Made by a program: the position numbers and the translations under genes
From: Thermoplasmata archaeon
GTDB lineage: Archaea > Thermoplasmatota > Penumbrarchaeia > Penumbrarchaeales > EX4484-36
NCBI GenBank assembly: GCA_021160765.1
Contig: JAGHBW010000104.1
Location: 1-5,997, forward strand
Length of the DNA: 5,997 bases
Direction: 5' to 3'
Part shown: positions 1 to 5,608 of the stretch, piece after piece
Numbering within the stretch: position 1 is the first letter of the stretch
Layout of the letters: each line of letters begins with the position of its first letter
The notes under the pieces: generated by a model
The model's input: only the letters and a program-made list of their open reading frames with translations
What the model was told of the DNA's origin: nothing
Database searches by the model: none

Positions 1-709
1 CTTTGAATACAGCCCCGGGGAGAGGTTTGTCAGATGCTCCTACTGCGATACGATGATCTTCATAGATAAGAGCGGGGTGATGTTCTACTATGTCATCCCC
101 TTCAGGATAGATGAAAAGAGCGCGGAGCTCATCTTCAGGAGGTGGGCGTCGGGACCCATGAAGGCCAGGGGTCTTGAAAACGCGTGGATTCGGGAGGTGA
201 AGAAGTACTATTTTCCTGTATACCGGTTTGTGAGGGATGTTGGTGGGAGGGAGGTGGTGCTGGTCAGGCCGGCGAAGAGCACCCTTCTTCCGGGAATGAA
301 CATGCTGAAGATACCCCCGGGGGACATGAAGATCTTTGACTACAACTTCAGCCCCGGGGATGCGGAGGTGCTCCAGCCGGATCTCACGATGGGGTACTAC
401 CTCCCCGCATTAGAAGGAAAGGCGAGAGAACAGGCGCTGGTCTACTTCCCCATATACCACATAAGGTACAGTTTTCTGGGTGGAGATTACGAAGCTGTTG
501 TTGATGGCTCCACAGGGGAGGTGTTCTCCTCCTACTTTCCCCCGCGGGAGGTGACCCCCTACAGGGCCGTTGCAGTAGCCTCCTACCTGCTCTCACTGGC
601 TGGGGGTGTGTTCGGTCTCCTCATGCGCTCAGTCTTGGGCCTTTACATTATAGCCTTCGCCTTCATAGTGGGGGGTGTGGGGGGTTATTACGTCTCAAGA
701 AAGTACTAG
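1..709 (+). CDS. Zinc-ribbon, PepSY-like membrane protein, 5'-partial (first paralogue of the cassette)
   Basis: The reading frame is open from base 2, so the gene begins before the window; the ATG at 53 is internal. Bases 35-46 encode Cys-Ser-Tyr-Cys, the second knuckle of a zinc ribbon. In the two following paralogues 14 residues separate the knuckles, so the missing CxxC should lie about 10 bases outside the window. Next comes a helical 'RRW' segment (near residue 30 counted from M53), then 'YYFPVYRF', 'YFPIYHIRYSF' and 'VVDGSTGEVF'; the last resembles the end of a PepSY repeat. Two hydrophobic helices (about residues 172-190 and 193-214) and a basic tail 'SRKY' end the protein. The likely topology is a soluble zinc-ribbon/PepSY-like part joined to a C-terminal hairpin anchor. 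The layout matches the next gene closely, so the two are paralogues. I know no assigned function; membrane scaffolding with the downstream SPFH protein is inference. Confidence 0.8.
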   Translation, partial: FEYSPGERFVRCSYCDTMIFIDKSGVMFYYVIPFRIDEKSAELIFRRWASGPMKARGLENAWIREVKKYYFPVYRFVRDVGGREVVLVRPAKSTLLPGMNMLKIPPGDMKIFDYNFSPGDAEVLQPDLTMGYYLPALEGKAREQALVYFPIYHIRYSFLGGDYEAVVDGSTGEVFSSYFPPREVTPYRAVAVASYLLSLAGGVFGLLMRSVLGLYIIAFAFIVGGVGGYYVSRKY

Positions 710-1691
710 AGGGGGTGAGAGTCTGCAGATCACTGTTGGTATAAACTGTCCCTCCTGTGGAAGTAGGATAGATGTTGGGGAAGGGGATAGAATTGTCATC
801 TGTCCGGGGTGCGAGAAGGTTTACGTTGTGGTGGGACCCGGCGGGGTGAAGGAAATGGCTTACAGGATGGTGATAACGGAGGAGGGTGCCAGGAAGGCCG
901 CCAGGAGGTGGTTCAGGAGGGGTGCAAAGTCTTTCCATTTGAGGAGGGAGGCCAGGATTGTGGAGCTCTATCCAGTATACCTCCCCTTCTGGAGGTTCCT
1001 TGTGAGGGGGCTGGGGATGGTTCTGGGTTATAACGTGACCTACGTGAAGGATTCTAATGGGAACCTCCGGCGGAGTGAGACCCCCGAGGAGAAGACAGTG
1101 ATTAAGGATTACGACTGGACTCTCATCGCCTGCGATGCGGGCGATATAGGCATCAGGAGGCTCAGAAACCTTGAGGGTGAGGTCATAGAGAGCAGCGATG
1201 AGTTTCCCACCTATGAACCCACAACCTCAAAGGACGCTGCAATGGATGCGACAGTCAGGGAGATTACGGAGATGATCCTGCGTGAAGCTGGTGTGCAGAA
1301 CATCACCGAGAAGTGGACCTACGTCATCCCCCGCAACGCCTCACTGCTTTACTATCCTATATGGATCGTTCGCTACACCTTCAGGGAGAAGATGTACTTC
1401 CTCACGGTGGATGGTGTCACTGGTGAGGTCCTCTCCGGGAGGGCCCCTGGGGAACCTCTATTCAGGGCTCTTGCCCTGAGCGGTGGTGCAGCCCTGGGAG
1501 GTGCCCTCTCAAGCCTTGTGGTGCTGGGAAAGGAGGTTGGGGTGATGATGTTTTTCATGGGGCTTGCCCTCTTCCTGATGTCCTACCGCTTCTTCAGGCA
1601 TGGCTCCGAGATCGTTGAGGGTGATTTCCCACGTCCGGCTTCCCCGGGTAAGAAGCTGTTTATGAGTATGATGTTGGGGGGTGGTAGGTAG
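675..1691 (+). CDS. Zinc-ribbon, PepSY-like membrane protein (second paralogue)
   Basis: A complete N-terminal zinc ribbon (CPSC, 14 residues, CPGC; Cys25, 28, 43, 46 from the GTG at 675) is followed by an 'ARRW' helix and 'YPVYLPFWRF'. A less conserved acidic middle region leads to 'LLYYPIWIVRYTF' and 'LTVDGVTGEVL'. Two hydrophobic helices (about 264-285 and 288-304) and a charged tail finish it. The order of elements repeats that of the preceding gene. GTG 675 is the only standard start, but it overlaps the upstream gene by 35 bases, lies inside a poly-G stretch and has no separate ribosome site. A GGGGGTGA motif at 711-718 precedes a CTG at 723. Starting at that CTG would put the four cysteines at 9, 12, 27 and 30, exactly as in the third paralogue, so I suspect initiation there. 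The stop TAG shares its G with the next gene's GTG. Function is unknown; a membrane-anchored zinc-ribbon subunit is inferred. Confidence 0.85.
   Translation: MWGVITSQESTRGGESLQITVGINCPSCGSRIDVGEGDRIVICPGCEKVYVVVGPGGVKEMAYRMVITEEGARKAARRWFRRGAKSFHLRREARIVELYPVYLPFWRFLVRGLGMVLGYNVTYVKDSNGNLRRSETPEEKTVIKDYDWTLIACDAGDIGIRRLRNLEGEVIESSDEFPTYEPTTSKDAAMDATVREITEMILREAGVQNITEKWTYVIPRNASLLYYPIWIVRYTFREKMYFLTVDGVTGEVLSGRAPGEPLFRALALSGGAALGGALSSLVVLGKEVGVMMFFMGLALFLMSYRFFRHGSEIVEGDFPRPASPGKKLFMSMMLGGGR
711..718 (+). promoter_or_regulatory. Ribosome-binding site pointing to a start near 723
   Basis: GGGGGTGA matches the archaeal 16S rRNA tail complement (GGAGGTGA-like). It lies directly after the TAG of the first gene (707-709). 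The only codon in the second gene's frame at suitable spacing is CTG at 723, four bases downstream. The site is real as sequence; its use with a CTG start is inferred from this spacing and from the cysteine register shared with the third paralogue. Confidence 0.45.
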
Positions 1692-2305
1692 TGATTGAAC
1701 TAATTGAGGTGACCTGCCCCTCCTGCGGCAGCAGTATTAGGTCCCGGAGGAGAGATATGGTTTACCGCTGTGAAAGCTGCGGCACCTACCTTCACGTTAT
1801 GGAGGGGAGGGAGATTCCAGTTAAGATACTTGCCTTTCAAAGGGAGATGAAGGGGAAGAGGATACACATCCCCTTTTACCACTTTGACGTGGAGGCGGAG
1901 ATTCTGGGGGAGAGGAATGTAGGTCTCCTCCCTAAGAAGGGGGTTCAGGGACCAGCAAGTTACTACATCCCTGCAGGGGGGGACTTCCCCGCAGAGAAGG
2001 CTATACAGTTCGCAGAGCTAGCCTCCACACGCCTCTCCTCCAGTGTAGAGGAGGCATACTCCTTTGGAAACTCCACCCCCTCCCCCGTGGAGATAGACAT
2101 CCCGGAGGGGAAGAAGATGGCAGAGTTCCTCTTTCTCTACTTTCAGGTGAAGAAGAGGGGAATCCTGCAGCAGATATCCTACAGTTTCAATGCAAACTTT
2201 AAAGAGCTACTATACATTCCTTTCTACTACATACCCAGATCAAAGCACGTCCTCTCCTTCCTTAAGGAGAGCGGTTTTGTGCCTGGCCTCAGATCTCTTA
2301 GGTGA
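1691..2305 (+). CDS. Soluble zinc-ribbon paralogue (third of the cassette)
   Basis: It starts with GTG sharing one base with the preceding stop (TAGTG), which implies translational coupling. The zinc ribbon is CPSC, 14 residues, CESC (Cys9, 12, 27, 30). 'RIHIPFYHF' and, near the C-terminus, 'LLYIPFYYIPR' correspond to the aromatic YPxY/W motifs of the two upstream genes. The PepSY-like 'VDGxTGEV' motif and both membrane helices are absent, so this version is predicted to be cytosolic. At 204 residues it is clearly shorter than the second paralogue. The TGA at 2303-2305 is followed in the same frame by 19 sense codons to another TGA one base before the next ATG, so the present stop may be premature or read through. 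I do not recognise a named family. A partner or regulator of the membrane-anchored paralogues is the simplest guess. Confidence 0.8.
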   Translation: MIELIEVTCPSCGSSIRSRRRDMVYRCESCGTYLHVMEGREIPVKILAFQREMKGKRIHIPFYHFDVEAEILGERNVGLLPKKGVQGPASYYIPAGGDFPAEKAIQFAELASTRLSSSVEEAYSFGNSTPSPVEIDIPEGKKMAEFLFLYFQVKKRGILQQISYSFNANFKELLYIPFYYIPRSKHVLSFLKESGFVPGLRSLR

Positions 2306-2365
2306 GGAGATGTTGAAGAAGAGGGGGGTTATGAGCTGTACACCGTAAGAATAGGGAGGTGCTGA
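2306..2365 (+). other. Possible in-frame continuation of the third paralogue beyond TGA
   Basis: After TGA 2303-2305 the same frame reads GDVEEEGGYELYTVRIGRC and then TGA at 2363-2365, one base before the ATG of the SPFH gene. Codon choice (GAA, GAG, AGA, ATA, AGG) resembles the neighbouring genes. If translated, the gene spacing would match the tight packing of the rest of the cassette. It could equally be a 61-base untranslated spacer in a purine-rich genome. It also contains the ribosome site GGAGGTG (2355-2361) of the next gene. Confidence 0.3.
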
Positions 2366-2366
2366 T

Positions 2367-3536
2367 ATGGGCTTTTTCAGCAGGGACTATACGGGAAAGA
2401 AGGTGGGGGACCTGGAGGGGGCGGATGCTAGGAACACTTACTTCTGGGTTGATGAGTATAAGGGTAAAAATCTTCTCTGGAGGCTTCCTCACAACGTCAG
2501 GTGGAACGACAATATTGTCGTTAGAGAGGATGAATATGCAGTCTTTTTCAGAGACGGGAAGGCACTTTACGTCTTTGACCGCCCCGGGAGGTACGCCCTG
2601 ACAACCCAGAACGTCCCAGTGCTCGCAACACTGGCCAAGAAGCTCATAGGTGTTCAGCAGATAGGGGAGATATACTACATTCAGGGGAGGGAGCTCAGAG
2701 ATAGGTTCGGAACCTCAGAACCTCTGACCTTCAGAGACCCAGACTTTGGTATTGTAAGGATCAGGGCCTTTGGACAGTTTGCCTACAAGGTGAAGGACCC
2801 GCTCCTCTTCATCACACAGTTTGTGGGGACAGAGGGGATGGCCTCCAGTAAGGAGATTGTCTCCTGGCTGAAGGACCAGATTGTGATGGTATTGAACGAC
2901 ACATTGGGGGAGCTGAAGCTGAAGAAGAACATGAGCGTCCTTGATTTTCCAGCATACCTCACGGAGATGGAGGATATGGTCCTGGCAAGGCTCAGGGAGG
3001 AGACAGCGCGCTACGGTCTTGAGGTGACCAAGTTCTCTGGCCTCAACCTGAACCTTCCAGAGGAGGTTCAGGAGGCTGTGGATAAGAGGACCTCCATGGC
3101 GGCTCTGGGTGTGAATTACCTTCAGTACCAGACTGGAAAGGCTATAGAGGATATAGGTGCAGGAGCCGCCAAAGGGGGGGACACCTCTGGTATGGCCGGT
3201 CTTGGTGCTGGCCTTGGCGCCGGGATGAGCATGGCGGGAATGATGGCACAGGGAATGCAGCCCCTATCGGGGGGCGGACCTCCACCGGTTGCTACAAAGA
3301 GGTGTCCAAAGTGCGGGAGGGAGGTGCCAGGTGAAGCCAAATTCTGCATGTACTGTGGATATAGATTTGACACTGAGTCAGGAAAGAAGTGCTGGAAGTG
3401 CGGTAGAGATATGCCACTGGATGCGGTCTTCTGCCCCTTCTGTGGTGCACCCCAGAAGAGGACATGTCCCAGCTGTGGGAGGGAGGTCCCTCCAGAGTCC
3501 GCTTTCTGCCCATACTGTGGCCAGAAGATGATCTGA
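2367..3536 (+). CDS. SPFH (stomatin/prohibitin-like) protein with three C-terminal zinc ribbons, YdjI/COG4260 type
   Basis: ATG 2367 is preceded by GGAGGTG five bases upstream. Residues about 45-260 form an SPFH domain of the 'virion core protein'/YdjI class. Recognisable family signatures are 'NIVVREDEYAVFFRDGKA', 'PGRYALTTQNVPVLATL', 'FRDPDFGIVRIRAFGQF' and 'KVKDPLLF'. There is no clear N-terminal membrane helix, so membrane contact would be peripheral or through partners. A Gly/Ala/Met-rich linker (about 264-310) is typical of this class. It leads to three zinc ribbons, each CxxC-x10-CxxC: Cys313/316/327/330, 342/345/356/359 and 367/370/381/384. In B. subtilis, YdjI works with the membrane proteins YdjG and YdjH to hold PspA at the membrane. 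The zinc-ribbon membrane genes directly upstream give a similar layout, although no PspA gene is visible here. Family assignment is firm; a role in membrane stress is inferred. The SPFH part could oligomerise, as in other family members. Confidence 0.92.
   Translation: MGFFSRDYTGKKVGDLEGADARNTYFWVDEYKGKNLLWRLPHNVRWNDNIVVREDEYAVFFRDGKALYVFDRPGRYALTTQNVPVLATLAKKLIGVQQIGEIYYIQGRELRDRFGTSEPLTFRDPDFGIVRIRAFGQFAYKVKDPLLFITQFVGTEGMASSKEIVSWLKDQIVMVLNDTLGELKLKKNMSVLDFPAYLTEMEDMVLARLREETARYGLEVTKFSGLNLNLPEEVQEAVDKRTSMAALGVNYLQYQTGKAIEDIGAGAAKGGDTSGMAGLGAGLGAGMSMAGMMAQGMQPLSGGGPPPVATKRCPKCGREVPGEAKFCMYCGYRFDTESGKKCWKCGRDMPLDAVFCPFCGAPQKRTCPSCGREVPPESAFCPYCGQKMI
2505..2522. repeat. Perfect 18-base palindrome inside the SPFH gene
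   Basis: AACGACAATATTGTCGTT equals its own reverse complement. It encodes NDNIVV at the start of the SPFH domain, a stretch the family conserves moderately. It may be a chance result of codon choice, a protein-binding site or a methylation target; nothing else in the sequence decides. Confidence 0.5.
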
Positions 3537-3570
3537 ACGTTATACCACTTTTCCTCCATACTTCGGGACA

Positions 3571-3606
3571 AACTTTTAATTGCACCCACCAATAGCTCCG
3601 ATTGCC
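3571..3606 (+). promoter_or_regulatory. TATA-box promoter of the iscS-iscU unit, probably leaderless
   Basis: ACTTTTAAT at 3572-3580 resembles an archaeal TATA box, with a purine-rich GGGACAA upstream that could serve as BRE. Transcription would be expected about 25 bases downstream, at roughly 3603-3607, which coincides with the ATG at 3607. There is no Shine-Dalgarno sequence before that ATG, as expected for a leaderless message. The 70-base gap after the SPFH gene separates this unit from the upstream cassette. Confidence 0.6.
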
Positions 3607-4797
3607 ATGAGAAAAGATGTGATCTACCTTGACAACGGGAACGTATCCCCCGTGGCCGATGAGGTCTTTGAGGCGATGAAGGAGTACTACCTCCACTCTT
3701 TCGGTGTCCCCGGGGGGGAGTTCGGCCACCTCCTTGAGGAGGAGGCGTCAGAGGCTCTTATAAAGGCCAGAGAGGTTATTGCAGGGAGCATAGGTGCGAG
3801 GCCGGAGGAGATAATATTTACATCGGGGGTGACAGAGAGCGACAACATGGCGGTTAAAGGTGCTGCCTTCGCAAGTGAAAAGAAGGGTGCAATAGTCACC
3901 TCCCCAATAGAGAGGAAGTGCGTTCTTATCACCTCAGAGTACCTGAGGAAGTTCGGTTTTGAGGTCAGGCGCCTTCCCGTTAACAGGGTGGGAAAGGTCC
4001 TTCCCGGCACCGTGGAGAGGTTTCTTGAGGATGCGATCCTCCTCTCCGTTCAGCACGCAAACCAGGAGATCGGCACGGTGCAGGACATCAAAGCCCTAGG
4101 GGAGATAGCCCATGATAAGGGTGTGCTCTTTCACACAGATGCCACCCATTCTTATATGAGGGAAAGGATAGACGTGAGGAAGCTGGATGTGGACCTCCTT
4201 ACCATATCAGCCCATGTGATCCACGGGCCTTTGGGTGCAGGTGCGTTATATGTTAGGGAGGGGGTGAAGATTGACCCTCTTCTTCACGGAGATTCCAGGG
4301 AGTTTGGTTTGAGAGCAGGGCATCCTGATCTCCCGGCCATCGTTGGATTTGCAGAGGCGGTGAAACTTTACAGGGATGAACATGTGGAATACATGAGGGG
4401 TCTGCAGAGGAAATTGATGAGTGAGCTACTTCAGATAGAGGAGAGCAGAATGAACGGTCCCCAGCCGGGGCCGGAGAGGGTGGCCGACAATGTGAACATA
4501 TCATTTAGGGGGGTGGAGGGTGAGGCGGTTCTCATGATGGCCAGCCAGCGTGGTGTTATACTGAGGACGGGATCCGCCTGTTTTGACCCTTCCCTTCAGG
4601 CAAGTTATGTTATAAAGGCCCTGGGGGTGGGAGTGGAGTACGCCAATGGGTCTGTGAGGATGACCCTTTCCAGGTACAATACACCTGATGAGGTGGAGAG
4701 GGCATCCGAGATTCTGAGGGAAGTGATAGAAAAGCTTAGGTCAATAAGTCCCCTGGCCAGGAAGTTCAGGGGGAAGAAAATAAGCGATGTTTGCTGA
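3607..4797 (+). CDS. iscS: IscS/NifS-family protein lacking the PLP-binding lysine
   Basis: The 396-residue product matches class V aminotransferase-fold cysteine desulfurases along its length: 'VIYLDN' (5-10), 'FTSGVTESDNMAVKG' (71-85), 'NQEIGTVQDI' (152-161), 'FHTDAT' (175-180), 'HGPLGAGALYVR' (206-217), 'TGSACFDPS' (321-329) and 'GSVRMTLSRYNT' (348-359). The active-site loop cysteine (Cys325) and the PLP-ring Asp178 remain. The catalytic Lys of the usual 'HK' pair is Val204 (GTG 4216-4218), the 'EHK' histidine is Arg103, and the usual 'NAATT' motif is 'NGNVS'. Normal PLP-dependent desulfuration is therefore unlikely. Archaeoglobus fulgidus IscS has a comparable loss of this lysine and is reported inactive as a desulfurase while complexing IscU, so a cluster-ligand role is a good hypothesis. 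ATG 3607 is preferred over the upstream in-frame TTG 3580, which overlaps the TATA box. The gene overlaps or abuts iscU downstream. Confidence 0.9.
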   Translation: MRKDVIYLDNGNVSPVADEVFEAMKEYYLHSFGVPGGEFGHLLEEEASEALIKAREVIAGSIGARPEEIIFTSGVTESDNMAVKGAAFASEKKGAIVTSPIERKCVLITSEYLRKFGFEVRRLPVNRVGKVLPGTVERFLEDAILLSVQHANQEIGTVQDIKALGEIAHDKGVLFHTDATHSYMRERIDVRKLDVDLLTISAHVIHGPLGAGALYVREGVKIDPLLHGDSREFGLRAGHPDLPAIVGFAEAVKLYRDEHVEYMRGLQRKLMSELLQIEESRMNGPQPGPERVADNVNISFRGVEGEAVLMMASQRGVILRTGSACFDPSLQASYVIKALGVGVEYANGSVRMTLSRYNTPDEVERASEILREVIEKLRSISPLARKFRGKKISDVC

Positions 4798-4802
4798 AGG
4801 TG
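4796..4802 (+). promoter_or_regulatory. Ribosome-binding site deciding the iscU start
   Basis: GAAGGTG overlaps the stop codon of the IscS-family gene (TGA 4795-4797) and lies eight bases before ATG 4811. This favours ATG 4811 over ATG 4787 as the iscU start and suggests translational coupling of the two genes. Confidence 0.55.
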
Positions 4803-4810
4803 TGACAAAA

Positions 4811-5455
4811 ATGAGGGTGGGATATTCAAAGAAGGTGCTGGAGCTCTTCCTAAACCCGAAGAACGTGGGGTACATGGAGGACGCCAACGTGACCTCTTTA
4901 ACGGGAAGTATTGCCTGCGGGGACATGCTGAAGCTCTACCTCAAGATCAACCCTGAGACGGAGATCATAGAGAAGATATCCTTTGAGTCTTACGGGTGTG
5001 CAGCGAACATAGCAACAAGTTCCATGATAACGGAGATGGCCAAGGGGAAGAGTGTGAAGGAGGCCTGGGCGATAACGTTCAAGGAGGAGGTGGAGGAACT
5101 GGGGGGGCTTCCGAAGATAAAATATCACTGTGCGGTTCTCTCGGTTAAGGGGCTGAGGCTGGCACTTGAGAAGTGGGAGGTTATACAGGGAAGGAAGACT
5201 CTGAATGAGGATTTTGTGCTGGAGCTTCTTAGGGGTATCATGGACCCGCATACGGACAAGGATCTTGTATCAGCTGGAGTTGTTAAAAAGGTGGATGTGG
5301 AGGGAAAGAGGGTTGAGATCGTACTGGCCCTGCCTGAGGACGAGTTCAAAGAAGAGGTGCTGGAAAACGTTGAGGAGGCCTTTGAGAAGATGGATGTGGA
5401 ACTCATTATAAATAGCATTCATCCCGCGAAGGGGGAGGGGTCGGAGTCTAGCTGA
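4811..5455 (+). CDS. iscU: IscU-type Fe-S cluster scaffold fused to a C-terminal DUF59/MIP18-like domain
   Basis: From ATG 4811 the protein has 214 residues; ATG 4787 would add eight. It opens 'YSKKVLELFLNPKNVG', like bacterial IscU. Residues 1-125 carry all three scaffold cysteines in context: 'ACGDMLKL' (Cys36, Asp38), 'YGCAANIATSS' (Cys63) and 'YHCAVL' (His106, Cys107). The LPPVK HscA-binding motif of bacterial IscU is 'LPKIK', which fits an archaeon without the HscA/HscB system. Residues about 133-206 read like a DUF59/FeS_assembly_P domain or the N-terminal domain of Mrp/ApbC: 'LLRGIMDPHTDKDLVSAGVV', a beta strand 'KRVEIVLALP', a helix, then 'DVELIINSIHP'. The 'CP' cysteine common in that domain is absent. 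IscU is normally about 125-150 residues, so this is a fusion. It probably assembles clusters with the IscS-family partner encoded just upstream and may hand them on through the DUF59 part; the hand-over role is inference. Confidence 0.9.
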   Translation: MRVGYSKKVLELFLNPKNVGYMEDANVTSLTGSIACGDMLKLYLKINPETEIIEKISFESYGCAANIATSSMITEMAKGKSVKEAWAITFKEEVEELGGLPKIKYHCAVLSVKGLRLALEKWEVIQGRKTLNEDFVLELLRGIMDPHTDKDLVSAGVVKKVDVEGKRVEIVLALPEDEFKEEVLENVEEAFEKMDVELIINSIHPAKGEGSESS

Positions 5456-5532
5456 GGTGAAAGCAAGAGCAATAAGAATGCAGCGGATATCCTGGCCTGA
5501 TTTACAAAAAACCTTTCCCATCCCCCTCACAC

Positions 5533-5543
5533 CCTGTAACAGG
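5533..5543. repeat. Short inverted repeat next to a TATA box
   Basis: CCTGT-A-ACAGG is a perfect five-base dyad ending about five bases before the TATA element of the last gene. Its position is suitable for a regulator blocking or recruiting TFB/TBP, but it is short and may be chance. Confidence 0.25.
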
Positions 5544-5544
5544 T

Positions 5545-5601
5545 AAATTATATATATTTCGTGAAGTGTATTTTTATATCTTTAACGGGGCTAAAAGGAG
5601 G
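5545..5601 (+). promoter_or_regulatory. Promoter and ribosome-binding site of the secreted-protein gene
   Basis: TTATATATA at 5548-5556 is a strong archaeal TATA match and would start transcripts near 5578-5582, giving a leader of about 30 bases. That leader contains GGAGG at 5597-5601, seven bases before ATG 5609. A second AT-rich box, TTTTTATATC at 5571-5580, would start transcription at about 5602, inside or after the ribosome site, so it is less likely to be the main promoter. The rest of the gap between 5456 and 5544 shows no gene I can support. Confidence 0.6.
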
Positions 5602-5608
5602 CTTTTTG

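Noticed and set aside
53..709. ATG 53 as the true start of the first gene
   Set aside because: The frame is open upstream to the window edge and encodes a zinc-ribbon knuckle (CSYC) just before the ATG, so the gene starts outside the window.
668..716. G-quadruplex-like G runs at the first-second gene junction
   Set aside because: The runs of six G encode glycine-rich membrane helix codons, and the whole coding strand is G-rich, so no special structure is needed to explain them.
3537..3570. Terminator after the SPFH gene
   Set aside because: Only a four-T run and no stable hairpin are visible; that is too weak to call.
3122..3729. Long minus-strand frames opposite the zinc ribbons and the start of iscS
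   Set aside because: They lie antisense to well-recognised domains, have no family motifs, and cross the TATA region; they are frame shadows of purine-rich genes.
4787..4810. ATG 4787 as the start of iscU
   Set aside because: It would add eight residues not seen at the IscU N-terminus and has no good ribosome site, while ATG 4811 has GAAGGTG at proper spacing.
5457..5546. Small frame of 29 codons from GTG 5457 (or 22 from ATG 5478) after iscU
   Set aside because: It is very short, has no convincing ribosome site of its own and no recognisable composition or motif.
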